Shown: positions 1 through 8,598 of the stretch, one piece after another
How the letters are laid out: each line of letters starts with the position of its first letter
Numbering within the stretch: the first letter of the stretch is position 1
DNA from: Chloroflexota bacterium
GTDB lineage: Bacteria; Chloroflexota; Dehalococcoidia; Lucifugimonadales; GCA-2722455
NCBI GenBank assembly: GCA_002722455.1
Contig: PBMB01000027.1
Location: 1-40,765 of the forward strand
Direction: 5' to 3'
Length of the DNA: 40,765 nt
Position numbers and translations under genes: made by a program
Notes under the pieces: model-generated
What the model saw: only the letters and a program-made list of their open reading frames with translations
Database searches by the model: none
Told to the model about the DNA's origin: nothing

Positions 1-48
1 GTTAATTTTATGTCCAATACAAGAGGGATGTAATTATAGAGGTGTGGC

Positions 49-906
49 ATGGATTTAGAGAAGGCATCTGAGATTGATCTAAATAAGGCAAAACTTCAGT
101 TGGATGAGTACGGCTACGTGCTTTTACCGAATCTGATTCCTCGTGCAGACGCGCTAGCTATGGGCGAGCGACTAAAGGAGCTTTCTCTGCAACATGGGGA
201 TTCGGATGGCAAAGGCTACCATGGTCTCCCATGTGTCTATAATTACCTGAACCCGGAAGAATATGAATTCTTTCTTCCGTTGGCGATAAACCCCGTGGTA
301 CTTGAATTGGCACACTATACCCTTGGTGAGGGATATCAGATGGGTGGTTCGGGTGTGGTTTGGAGACAACCGGGTGTCCCTATGGGCCCGCTTCATGCCG
401 ATGTTCCTATGGGATGGTTTGCTCAGCAGAAGCTGCCAGTGCCACGCAACGTCTGTTTCGTGTTAAGTATCAATTGGATGCTAACCGACTTTACTCAGGA
501 TAACGGTGGAACACAATTTTTGCCTATGAGTCATCGTCTTGATGTGCCAAACATGTGGCTTGATGACAGTGGTAACCCGTGTTTCATGAACGACCGGGTA
601 CGTTTGTTGCGTGAAGAGATTGAGGGTGGCGATCCTTCTGGGCGCCTGAAGATAGCAGAAGGTACTGCCGGTTCGGGCGTGTTGTTCCATGGTGCCATGT
701 GGCATCGCGCTGGAGCCAACGTCACTAAGGACCAGCAGCGTGTTGGGGTAATCACTCCATATTATCCTCAGTGGGTTGACCCGGTTCACGGCTTGGGAAT
801 GCCACAGGCCCTTATGAGGCGTGATGTTCGAGATGGTATGCCTGAGCAGATTCGTCGTATGAACCTTCACGTCGTTGAGAATTACCCTCATTTGCAAGAC
901 GCCTAA
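49..906 (+). CDS. Phytanoyl-CoA dioxygenase (PhyH)-family Fe(II)/2-oxoglutarate oxygenase
   Basis: This 285-residue protein looks like a PhyH-family non-haem iron oxygenase, which hydroxylates a small organic substrate using O2 and 2-oxoglutarate. The double-stranded beta-helix signature is visible: the iron-binding HxD pair in PLHADVPMGW (about residues 112-121), a distal histidine in MWHRAG (about 222-227), and a downstream arginine in DQQRVGV that could bind 2-oxoglutarate. The N terminus (DEYGYVLLPNLI) is the typical PhyH opening. The ATG at 49 has only a modest purine stretch upstream. The substrate cannot be read from the sequence; the family includes ectoine hydroxylases and many unassigned members. 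Its G+C is far above the next genes (57% and 53% in two 60-base lines counted, against 25-38% in lines of the mgs genes), which suggests a different origin or an accessory region. It is separate from the following operon. Confidence 0.8.
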   Translation: MDLEKASEIDLNKAKLQLDEYGYVLLPNLIPRADALAMGERLKELSLQHGDSDGKGYHGLPCVYNYLNPEEYEFFLPLAINPVVLELAHYTLGEGYQMGGSGVVWRQPGVPMGPLHADVPMGWFAQQKLPVPRNVCFVLSINWMLTDFTQDNGGTQFLPMSHRLDVPNMWLDDSGNPCFMNDRVRLLREEIEGGDPSGRLKIAEGTAGSGVLFHGAMWHRAGANVTKDQQRVGVITPYYPQWVDPVHGLGMPQALMRRDVRDGMPEQIRRMNLHVVENYPHLQDA

Positions 907-940
907 AGACCCATTAAAAACAAGCTTTTAGGTTCTTTCT
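902..940 (+). terminator. Weak terminator-like hairpin after the PhyH gene
   Basis: CCTAAA at 902-907 can pair with TTTAGG at 927-932, and a pyrimidine-rich TTCTTTCT tail follows. The stem is only six base pairs with a long loop and overlaps the stop codon of the upstream gene, so this is a tentative call. Confidence 0.25.
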
Positions 941-975
941 AATCTATTGTAGCTAGACAAATGTATTTGATTCTT

Positions 976-1012
976 TTGTTGATCAATTTGTTATATAGTA
1001 TATTGATATACT
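976..1012 (+). promoter_or_regulatory. Candidate promoter and palindromic operator upstream of mgsA
   Basis: TTGTTG at 976-981 and TATATT at 999-1004 are separated by 17 bp and fit a sigma-70-type promoter. An inverted repeat AGTATA-ttga-TATACT (997-1012) lies on the -10 element, where a dimeric regulator could block polymerase. The region is very AT-rich, so chance matches are likely. It is the only gap of promoter size before the NMG genes. Confidence 0.35.
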
Positions 1013-1040
1013 TTATATCTAGTATGCGGAGATTTTTGTT

Positions 1041-1949
1041 GTGTGTGGCGTAATTGGAATAATTTATAAAAATACTAAAGAATTAGGATTGGCTCCTGTT
1101 GGCGGAGATTTGATAAAAATGCTGACTGCTTTGGAACATCGAGGCAAAGATTCTACTGGCGTTACAATATCAGGATTGGATACTCAGGAAGATTACATAA
1201 TTAGGTGTAGAGTAGATAATAAAAAATCATCAATTTCAGATTTACTCTTGCAAACAATATCTAAACTTGGTGCAGTAATTAAATATTCATCCTTTGAAAA
1301 AGGATTCGGGAAAATTTGTATTAATTATGAGGGGGAAATATCTGAGTTAGCTAATAATATTACACTTATTGAAGAAGTTAAAGTAGATTCAATTGGAACT
1401 AATTCTGAGATAGTTAAAGATATTGGAAATGCTGCTTCTTTGAATAACTCTCATTTGATTCGTGATATAAAAGGAACTCATGGTATAGGACATGTGAGGA
1501 TGGCAACTGAGAGTAAAATTGATATTAGTCATGCGCATCCATTTTGGGCATATCCATTTCCAGATATTTCTGTTGTACATAACGGACAGTTAACAAACTA
1601 TCATACTCTTAGAAGAAAATATCAAGATATGGGGTATAGATTCCAGACAGGAAATGATTCAGAAATAATATCAGTATTTCTTGCTGAAAGACTTGCATCT
1701 GGGCTAAGTCTGGATAAAGCTATCAATGAATCATTAGATGTTTTAGATGGAACCTTTACGTATCTAGTTTCTACTGCTGATGCTATTGGTTATGCAAAAG
1801 ATCGTTGGTCTGCTAAACCTTTGGTGATTATGGAGACTGAAAATAGAGTAGCTATTGCTTCAGAAGAAACGGCTTTAAGGAGTGTATTCGAAGAAGAAAT
1901 TGATAGATTTGAGCCTCAAGAAAAGGAGTGTATGACGTGGTTAGTATAG
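1041..1949 (+). CDS. mgsA: N-methylglutamate synthase subunit A (class II glutamine amidotransferase-like)
   Basis: This 302-residue protein has the N-terminal-nucleophile glutaminase fold of glutamate synthase and GlxB. The GTG start at 1041 places the catalytic cysteine at position 2 (MCGVIGI), and GGAGA at 1028-1032 is a suitable ribosome-binding site. Typical glutaminase motifs are present: GHVRMAT, HAHPFW, VVHNGQLTNY and TGNDSEI. In the NMG pathway this subunit is expected to attack the amide of gamma-glutamylmethylamide and release methylamine to the synthase partner. It opens an eight-gene run and overlaps mgsB by 13 bp. By sequence alone it could be GlxB of an unassigned glxBCD system; the gmaS and sarcosine-oxidase-type genes downstream make the NMG role the best reading. 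Confidence 0.82.
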   Translation: MCGVIGIIYKNTKELGLAPVGGDLIKMLTALEHRGKDSTGVTISGLDTQEDYIIRCRVDNKKSSISDLLLQTISKLGAVIKYSSFEKGFGKICINYEGEISELANNITLIEEVKVDSIGTNSEIVKDIGNAASLNNSHLIRDIKGTHGIGHVRMATESKIDISHAHPFWAYPFPDISVVHNGQLTNYHTLRRKYQDMGYRFQTGNDSEIISVFLAERLASGLSLDKAINESLDVLDGTFTYLVSTADAIGYAKDRWSAKPLVIMETENRVAIASEETALRSVFEEEIDRFEPQEKECMTWLV

Positions 1950-2620
1950 ATGCAGCTCAACTTTCAACACGAGAACTGAATATTAAATTAAATGCATTAG
2001 TAGAAGATAACCAAGATGTTAAAATCATTAATCCAAGAGCTAGACACAATGTAGTAGTAGGTATATTAAAAAAATGTCAAATTACAGTTGAAGGAAGTTT
2101 GGGATATTATTGTGCAAGTTTATTAGATGGGCCAACTGTTTGTATAGAAGGTAATTCTGGATGGGCCCTTGGAGAGAATCTTATGAACGGAGTTATAAGA
2201 TTGTCTAAAGATGCGGGTGCTTCAGTTGGAGCAAGTATGAGAGGGGGAGAAATATTTGTAGGTAGAAATGCTGGTGCTAGGGCAGGTATATCTATGAAAG
2301 GTGGAACCCTTATCATCAAAGGAAATGCAGGATTTCTTACTGGGTTTATGATGCAAAAGGGGACAATAATTGTATGTGGAGATGTTGGTGATGCAGTTGG
2401 AGATTCTATGTATGAAGGAGTAATTTATGTTGGAGGTAAAATTACTTCATTGGGGAATGATGCAAAAATTGCAAATCCTACACAGACAGAATTGAGTGTA
2501 ATTGACAAAAAATTGAAAAAGAACAACATTGCAGGCTCATACAAGTTTAAAAAAATAATATCAGAAAAAAAATTATATCATTTTGATAAATTAGAGAGAT
2601 TAGAAAAATCAGCAATTTAG
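1937..2620 (+). CDS. mgsB: N-methylglutamate synthase subunit B (GlxC/GltB C-terminal beta-helix domain)
   Basis: This subunit of about 227 residues matches the C-terminal domain of glutamate synthase (GXGXG family). It shows the repeated glycine-rich turns of a right-handed beta-helix, for example GNSGWALGENLMNG, GASVGASMRGG, GARAGISMKGG and GDVGDAVGDSMYEG. It is thought to be structural, bridging the amidotransferase and FMN subunits. The GTG at 1937 is preferred because AAAAGGAG at 1921-1928 lies 8 bases upstream; a GTG at 1928 would sit directly on that site. The gene overlaps the end of mgsA and is followed 12 bp later by mgsC, so the three are probably translationally coupled. The lysine-rich C terminus (about residues 185-225) looks poorly conserved. 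Confidence 0.82.
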   Translation: MVSIDAAQLSTRELNIKLNALVEDNQDVKIINPRARHNVVVGILKKCQITVEGSLGYYCASLLDGPTVCIEGNSGWALGENLMNGVIRLSKDAGASVGASMRGGEIFVGRNAGARAGISMKGGTLIIKGNAGFLTGFMMQKGTIIVCGDVGDAVGDSMYEGVIYVGGKITSLGNDAKIANPTQTELSVIDKKLKKNNIAGSYKFKKIISEKKLYHFDKLERLEKSAI

Positions 2621-2632
2621 GTTGGTATTAAT

Positions 2633-3937
2633 ATGGTACGAAGAACAAGTCAAATTTTTTCACCTTGGGTAATACAAGATATACATGCAAAGTCTGATCT
2701 TGGTCGCTATAGAATCCGTGGGTTTAGTAGTTTTCAAGATGTTACTCATTTTGATGATTTAACATTTCTTTCAACAGGGTTAACTAGATTCCCGTTGGAA
2801 GGATATAAAGAACAATGTAATACCCAAACAGTCATTGGCTCTTTAAATGCGAAAAACCCTTTAATATTAGATACACCGATTTATATAACTGGGATGAGTT
2901 ATGGAGCCTTATCTGTAAATGCAAAAACTGCTTTAGGAAAAGCTGCAAGTTTGGTAGGGACTGCTAGTTGTACAGGCGATGGTGGAATGTTACCTTCAGA
3001 AAGAAAAGCATCTAATAAATTAATTTACCAGGTTTTACCTAGTAGGTATGGATTTAATCCACATCATTTGAAAAAAGCACAGGCTATTGAAATTGTTGTT
3101 GGACAAGGAGCTAAACCTGGTACTGGTGGCATGTTAATGGGAATTAAAGTTTTAGATAATATTTCTGAAATGAGAGATTTACCTAAAGGTATAGATCAAA
3201 GAAGTCCAGCGAGACATCCAGATTGGCTTGGACCTGATGATTTAGCTATGAAAATTGAACAGTTAAGAGAAGCTACAAATTGGACAGTTCCAATTCATGT
3301 TAAATTAGGAGCATGTAGAGTTTCTGATGATGTGAAATTAGCTGCTAAAGCAGGAGCAGATGCTATTGTTGTAGATAGTATGCTTGCTGGTACCGGAGCA
3401 TCTTCTGAAATTCTTTTAGATCATTCTGGTATACCTACTGTACCAGCAATTGTTTTAGCAAGAGAAGCTTTGAGAGAGATTGGCTTAAATGGCAAAGTTC
3501 ATTTGATTGCTTCGGGTGGAATTCGTAGTGGGGCAGATGCTGCAAAAGCATTGGCGTTAGGAGCTGATGCTGTTGCTATAGGTTTGTCTGCTTTGATTGC
3601 GTTGAATTGTAATAGAGAAATACCAGGTTCAAATTTTATGAAAGAAATGGGAGTTCCAGCTGGAGAATGTAGCCATTGTCATACAGGAAAATGTCCAGTT
3701 GGCATAGCAACTCAAGATGAAAATTTAACCAAAAGGTTAGATCCTGATGAGGGGGCAGAAAGAGTAGCAAATTTTCTAAATGCTATGACTATGGAAATGT
3801 CTTTACTTACAAGATCTTTAGGTAAAGGAGATGTTCATAGTCTTGAACCGGAAGATTTGGCTGCTCTAACAATTGAAGCTTCTGCTATGGCTCAAGTTCC
3901 TTTAGTTGGAACTAATAAGATTTTTGGACAGAGCTGA
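2633..3937 (+). CDS. mgsC: N-methylglutamate synthase subunit C (FMN/Fe-S glutamate synthase domain)
   Basis: This 434-residue protein is the FMN-binding catalytic domain of the glutamate synthase family (GlxD/MgsC). Visible elements include ITGMSYGALS (85-94), GQGAKPGTGGML (157-168), the TIM-barrel phosphate-binding strand HLIASGGIRSGADAAKALALGAD split over 290-312, and a cysteine cluster C346-x2-C349-x4-C354 followed by PVGIATQ, which should hold an iron-sulfur centre. In the pathway it accepts methylamine from MgsA and forms N-methylglutamate by reductive transfer. The ATG at 2633 has a GG-rich but weak ribosome site. Its length is typical of stand-alone GlxD proteins. It lies between mgsB and gmaS on the same strand with short gaps. 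Confidence 0.85.
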   Translation: MVRRTSQIFSPWVIQDIHAKSDLGRYRIRGFSSFQDVTHFDDLTFLSTGLTRFPLEGYKEQCNTQTVIGSLNAKNPLILDTPIYITGMSYGALSVNAKTALGKAASLVGTASCTGDGGMLPSERKASNKLIYQVLPSRYGFNPHHLKKAQAIEIVVGQGAKPGTGGMLMGIKVLDNISEMRDLPKGIDQRSPARHPDWLGPDDLAMKIEQLREATNWTVPIHVKLGACRVSDDVKLAAKAGADAIVVDSMLAGTGASSEILLDHSGIPTVPAIVLAREALREIGLNGKVHLIASGGIRSGADAAKALALGADAVAIGLSALIALNCNREIPGSNFMKEMGVPAGECSHCHTGKCPVGIATQDENLTKRLDPDEGAERVANFLNAMTMEMSLLTRSLGKGDVHSLEPEDLAALTIEASAMAQVPLVGTNKIFGQS

Positions 3938-3964
3938 ATATAAAAAACGAGAGGATATGTACCA

Positions 3965-5323
3965 ATGGAAACAAGAGAAGTCCTTAAAAAGAAGTTTGAT
4001 GAAGATAAAATCGAATATATATTAGTCCAGTTTATTGATATAAATGGAGCTGCTAAAGTCAAAATGGTTCCCGTAAGTCATTTTGACGATGTAATTGACG
4101 AAGGAGCTGGATTTGCAGGTGCTGCTGTGATGGGCTTAGGTCAAGGGCCACATTCTCATGATATGTTAGCTAGAGTTGATCTTGATACATATACTGTGAT
4201 TCCTTGGGATCAGGGAATAGTTAGGTTTGCTGCTGATTTGTTTGTAGATGATAAGCCATATATGTTTGATCCTAGGCAGCATTTAAAAAAGACATTAAAA
4301 GATTTAGAATCCCAAGGTTTTGTATTTAATGTTGGAATAGAACCAGAACACTTTTTAGTTATGAAAAATGACAAAGGTGAAATTGAGACTTGGGACCCAG
4401 ACCAAATAGATACCCTAGATAAGCCTTGTTATGATTTCAAAGGAATAGCTAATGTGAGTAATTATTTACGAGACTTAATGGACGGGATGGATAGTTTAAA
4501 TTGGGATCCATATCAATCTGACCATGAGGATGCCAATGGTCAATATGAAGTGAATTTTACTTATGCAGATGCTTTAAAAACGGCTGACCGATATACATTT
4601 TTTAAAATGATGAGTAGTCAATATGCAAAAAAATATGGAGCAATTGCTACTCATATGGCAAAACCATTTAGTGATAAAACAGGAAGTGGTGGGCATATTC
4701 ACTTTCATTTAGCTGATGCTAAAACTGGTAAAAATTTATTTTTAGATAATGATGATCCTAGAGGTTTAGGCTTATCCACTATGGCATATAATTTCATAGG
4801 AGGTATTTTAGAGCATGCTCAGGCTTTATGTGCAATAAATTCTCCTACTGTTAATTGTTATAAAAGATTACAAATTGGTAGTGGTTTGTTAAGTACAAGT
4901 TCTGGACATACTTGGACTCCTGCATTTTTGTCATATGGAGATAATAACAGGACACAAATGATCAGGACTGCAGGTCCAGGACATTTGGAAGACAGAACTG
5001 TTTCCGCAGCTAGTAATCCTTATTTGGTTTTTGCTTCTTATGTAACAGCAGGTATTGATGGAATCAAGCGTTCTATCGATCCAGGCGATCCATTTAAAGG
5101 AAATTTATATGAATTGACTTTGGATGAAATAAAACAAAGAGGGATAGATATTTTACCTCAAAATTTAAATCAAGCAATTGAAAATTTAAAAAAAGATTCT
5201 GTTGTTAGTGATTCATTAGGGGTAATATATAAAGAATTTGTTTCATTAAAAGAAGCAGAATGGGAAGATTATCACAAAACTGTTTCGAAATGGGAAATTG
5301 ATAGATATTTAACTATGTTTTAG
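3965..5323 (+). CDS. gmaS: Gamma-glutamylmethylamide synthetase (glutamine synthetase family)
   Basis: This 452-residue enzyme belongs to the glutamine synthetase superfamily, in the GlnT/GmaS branch. It would join methylamine to glutamate using ATP, the entry step of the NMG pathway. Conserved active-site elements are seen: GIEPEHF (124-130), NGQYEVNF (191-198), the ATP/metal motif GSGGHIHFHL (240-249), NNRTQMIR (327-334) and LEDRTVSAASNPYL (341-354). The length fits GmaS. The ATG at 3965 is preceded by GAGAGGA near 3950. It lies between the synthase genes (27 bp after mgsC) and the dehydrogenase genes (73 bp before mgdB), which supports methylamine rather than ammonia as substrate. A general glutamine synthetase or GlnT of unknown substrate is the main alternative. 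Confidence 0.83.
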   Translation: METREVLKKKFDEDKIEYILVQFIDINGAAKVKMVPVSHFDDVIDEGAGFAGAAVMGLGQGPHSHDMLARVDLDTYTVIPWDQGIVRFAADLFVDDKPYMFDPRQHLKKTLKDLESQGFVFNVGIEPEHFLVMKNDKGEIETWDPDQIDTLDKPCYDFKGIANVSNYLRDLMDGMDSLNWDPYQSDHEDANGQYEVNFTYADALKTADRYTFFKMMSSQYAKKYGAIATHMAKPFSDKTGSGGHIHFHLADAKTGKNLFLDNDDPRGLGLSTMAYNFIGGILEHAQALCAINSPTVNCYKRLQIGSGLLSTSSGHTWTPAFLSYGDNNRTQMIRTAGPGHLEDRTVSAASNPYLVFASYVTAGIDGIKRSIDPGDPFKGNLYELTLDEIKQRGIDILPQNLNQAIENLKKDSVVSDSLGVIYKEFVSLKEAEWEDYHKTVSKWEIDRYLTMF

Positions 5324-5396
5324 TTGAAACTCATTACTTTATTTTTTAGTTTTGTAATTAAAAAGATTAATTAGAGATTTGATTTAGAGATATATT

Positions 5397-5672
5397 ATGG
5401 CGTTTTTAATAGATTGTCCAAATTGTGGAGTTCGTGATGTCTATGAATTTAGGTTTGGAGGAGAGATGGTGGCCAGGCCAGAAAATTCTACTGATAGAAA
5501 TGATTGGTCTGATTATTATTATTTTAAAAAAAATGTAGTTGGAGAACAATCCGAATGGTGGTACCATGCTATGGGATGTCGTAACTGGCTAATTGCAAAA
5601 CGAAATACTGTAAACAATGCAGTTATTAGTACTTCTGTATATGGTGATTCGGAAATATTACATGAAAAATAA
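5397..5672 (+). CDS. mgdB: N-methylglutamate dehydrogenase subunit B (sarcosine oxidase delta-like)
   Basis: This 91-residue protein matches the small delta subunit (SoxD) of heterotetrameric sarcosine oxidase. The zinc-binding residues are present: CPNCG at 7-11 and the motif YHAMGCRNW (56-64), which supplies the third and fourth ligands, His57 and Cys61. In the family, delta is a structural zinc subunit holding alpha and beta together. The ATG at 5397 follows a 73-bp gap after gmaS with AGAGA upstream. The coding end overlaps the start of mgdC by 11 bp, indicating translational coupling. Sarcosine oxidase delta is the alternative name, and sequence alone does not decide the substrate. Confidence 0.82.
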   Translation: MAFLIDCPNCGVRDVYEFRFGGEMVARPENSTDRNDWSDYYYFKKNVVGEQSEWWYHAMGCRNWLIAKRNTVNNAVISTSVYGDSEILHEK

Positions 5673-8598
5673 AGTTAATGCAGATGCTAAATGTAATTTT
5701 AAAAATCGGTCAAATGGCAGTGACATTGATCTTTCTAAGAAGATTGAATTTCTTTTTGATGAGAAAAAGACATATGCATATAAAGGAGATAATTTAGCAT
5801 CTGCATTATACGCTTCAGGACGAAGAGTTTTTAGTAGAAGTTTCAAATATCATCGCCCAAGAGGTTTACTTTGTGTAGGAGGTAATTGTCCTAATTGTTT
5901 GGTTACTGTTAATGGTGTTCCAAATGTAAAAGCTTGTGAGAAACCAGTAGAAATGGAAATGGTTGTAACTTCTCAAAATTCCTGGCCTTCTTTAAATACT
6001 GACTTTTTCAGTATATTTGACAAAATGGGATGGTTAATGCCCGTTGGATTTTATTATAAATTCTTCCATACTCCTAGAATTCTTTGGACTATTGCTTCAA
6101 AAATAATAAGAAGAATTGCGGGATTAGGATCTATTTCAAACTCTTTTATTGATAAAGGTAAATATCAACATTCTAATAAACATAGTGATGTAGTAGTTAT
6201 TGGTGGAGGCCCAGCAGGCATGTCAGCTGCTTTGTCAGCAGCAAAATATGGAGCAGAAGTCACATTGGTTGAAAAATCAAACTATTTGGGTGGGCATTTG
6301 AGATGGAATAGACCAACAGAGATTAATAAAATCCCCGAACTTGATTTGAGTATAACGACTAAATTAGTATCTTTCCTTTCAGCAGAGATTAATAAATCTA
6401 AATTAATTCAGGTAATGAATAACGCTTCAGTGTTTGGGGATTATGAAAATAATCTTTTAGGGATTTTAAAAGAAAAATCTTTTATAAAATTGAGGGCAAA
6501 AACAGTTATATTTGCTACGGGTTCTCATGAATTACCTTCGACGTTTGAAAATAATGATCTACCTGGTATTATGTTATGTTCCGCTATTCAAAAATTGATT
6601 CGTTTATATGGAATTACTCCTTGTAAGAGAGCGGTTATTTTTGGGTCGAGTGATTTTATTTATGAAACAGCTTTAGATTTAAATGATATTGGCGTAGAAA
6701 ACATTACTATTGTTGATCAGAGAAAATCTATAGAAGTAGATATTGAGCTACTTGATGAAGCAAAAGCCAGGAAAATCGAAATTTTATTTGAATATACGGT
6801 ATTAAAAGGAGTAGGAGGAAGTGATATTAAAGGTTGTATTGTTGCGCCGTTAGATGATTTTAATAAGTCAAAACGAATAGCATGTGATTTATTAGCAATT
6901 AGTGGTGGATTCCAGAGTAATTTTGGATTATTACAGCAAGCAGGCTTTAAATTTCGATTTGATTCAAAACTTGACCAATTTATACCATCAGGAGAAGTTA
7001 AAGGAGTTTTTCATGCAGGAAGAGTTTCTGGTTCAGAGAGTGTTGAATTAGATATATTATCTGGACGTAAAGCTGCAATGGAGGCAGTATTATTTGCAGG
7101 TTTTGAAGTACCTCATGTAGAAAACAGGCAGAAAGAGATTGAACAATTAATAGAGAATAATAAGGAAACAAGCCTCAAAGAAGATTTGAATTTAGAAAAT
7201 AAGTTAAAACAAACAGGGAAAAGTTTTATTTGTTACTGTGAAGATGTTTTAGTGAAGGATGTGAAAACGGCAATTCATGAAGGTTATTCCGATATAGAGA
7301 CTTTGAAAAGATATACTACAGTTACAATGGGGCCATGCCAAGGAGAAATGTGTCAAAATACATTTGCTAAGGCTTGTAGTATTGCGACTAATGTTGATGT
7401 AGATACTGTAGGTTTAACAACTAGAAGACCTCCATTAATTCCTGTTCCTCTTCGTGCAATAGCTAATCCAATTAATTTAGTTTCACATGCGACTTCTATG
7501 GATAGAATGCATAGAAAAAGTAATGCTTATATGGTGGATATTGGATCGTGGCAAAGACCATTACATTATGGAGATCCTGTGAAAGAAGCATTATCAGTTA
7601 GAAATAAGGTAGGCATTATTGATGTTAGTACATTAGGGAAATTGGATATACAAGGTGTCGACTCAGGAATGTTTTTAGACAAACTATACACTCATCGATA
7701 TTCAAATTTAAAACAAGCTAAAATTCGTTATGGGATTTTATGTGCAGATAATGGAACCATAATGGATGATGGAACTGTAACTAAGTTAAATGATCAGCAT
7801 TATTTTGTAACGACTTCAACTGCTGGAATAGAATCTATTGAACAATGGTTTAAATGGTGGAAAGTTAGTATGAAACAATCTGTTTATATTACTAATGTTA
7901 CATCTGCTTTTTCAGCAATCAATATTGCTGGCCCTGATGCCAGAAATACATTGGCTAAATTGACTGATATAAAATTGGATACCAATCGTTTTCCCTATAT
8001 GACTTCGATCCAAGGTAAAGTAGCTGAGATTGATGTATTACTTTTACGTGTTGGTTTTGTTGGAGAAGTCGGTTGGGAAATACATTTTCCGTCAGAATAT
8101 GGAGAATATATGTGGGATGCTTTGCTTTCAGCGGGGAAAGAATTCGATATTACTCCTTTTGGGGTTGAAGCACAAAGGATTTTGAGATTAGAAAAGCATC
8201 ATATAATTCCAAACCAAGATACCGATATACTTAGTACGCCATTGAATAGTGGCGCAGAATGGGCTGTAAAATTTGATAAAGATGATTTTATAGGAAAGCA
8301 GGCATTGGTTTTTGATAAAAATAAAGGATTAGATAGTTTACTTGTTGGTTTTATTATGGAAGATCAGAAGATTCCTGATGATGGTGATCCCGTTATTATG
8401 GATGGGAAACCTATTGGTAAAGTTACTAGTGCCCGAAATAGTCCTGTTTTTGGAAAAGGATTTGGTCTTGTTTCGTTGCCGATTAGTTTTGCAAAAGAAG
8501 ATACACCTATTTTTATAAGAGTTAATGGAGAAAATTTACCTGCCAGAGTTGTTACTAGTCCACTTTATGATCCACAAGGTGAAAAACTAAAGCTATGA
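5662..8598 (+). CDS. mgdC: N-methylglutamate dehydrogenase subunit C (sarcosine oxidase alpha-like)
   Basis: This large subunit of about 978 residues is homologous to SoxA. In order it has an N-terminal ferredoxin-like domain with C71-x4-C76-x2-C79-x12-C92; a nucleotide-binding domain with GGGPAG at 181-186; a BFD-type cluster C524-x-C526 with C559-x4-C564 (TMGPCQGEMC); and a C-terminal GcvT-like aminomethyltransferase domain from about residue 610, which in the family passes the oxidised C1 unit to tetrahydrofolate. The ATG at 5662 is chosen because it overlaps the end of mgdB; an in-frame ATG at 5617 would add 15 residues inside mgdB. The four-cysteine ferredoxin motif is notable because, from memory, classical sarcosine oxidases lack it. 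The gene ends in an ATGA overlap with mgdD. Confidence 0.83.
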   Translation: MKNKVNADAKCNFKNRSNGSDIDLSKKIEFLFDEKKTYAYKGDNLASALYASGRRVFSRSFKYHRPRGLLCVGGNCPNCLVTVNGVPNVKACEKPVEMEMVVTSQNSWPSLNTDFFSIFDKMGWLMPVGFYYKFFHTPRILWTIASKIIRRIAGLGSISNSFIDKGKYQHSNKHSDVVVIGGGPAGMSAALSAAKYGAEVTLVEKSNYLGGHLRWNRPTEINKIPELDLSITTKLVSFLSAEINKSKLIQVMNNASVFGDYENNLLGILKEKSFIKLRAKTVIFATGSHELPSTFENNDLPGIMLCSAIQKLIRLYGITPCKRAVIFGSSDFIYETALDLNDIGVENITIVDQRKSIEVDIELLDEAKARKIEILFEYTVLKGVGGSDIKGCIVAPLDDFNKSKRIACDLLAISGGFQSNFGLLQQAGFKFRFDSKLDQFIPSGEVKGVFHAGRVSGSESVELDILSGRKAAMEAVLFAGFEVPHVENRQKEIEQLIENNKETSLKEDLNLENKLKQTGKSFICYCEDVLVKDVKTAIHEGYSDIETLKRYTTVTMGPCQGEMCQNTFAKACSIATNVDVDTVGLTTRRPPLIPVPLRAIANPINLVSHATSMDRMHRKSNAYMVDIGSWQRPLHYGDPVKEALSVRNKVGIIDVSTLGKLDIQGVDSGMFLDKLYTHRYSNLKQAKIRYGILCADNGTIMDDGTVTKLNDQHYFVTTSTAGIESIEQWFKWWKVSMKQSVYITNVTSAFSAINIAGPDARNTLAKLTDIKLDTNRFPYMTSIQGKVAEIDVLLLRVGFVGEVGWEIHFPSEYGEYMWDALLSAGKEFDITPFGVEAQRILRLEKHHIIPNQDTDILSTPLNSGAEWAVKFDKDDFIGKQALVFDKNKGLDSLLVGFIMEDQKIPDDGDPVIMDGKPIGKVTSARNSPVFGKGFGLVSLPISFAKEDTPIFIRVNGENLPARVVTSPLYDPQGEKLKL

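Noticed and set aside
481..897. Minus-strand open frame of 138 codons inside the dioxygenase gene
   Set aside because: The plus-strand frame has clear family motifs. The antisense frame has no recognisable domain and is explained by the higher G+C of this gene.
1041..5323. Reading mgsABC-gmaS as a glxBCD-glnT cluster or ordinary nitrogen assimilation
   Set aside because: The four sarcosine-oxidase-type genes directly downstream complete the NMG set. The alternative is kept only as a test.
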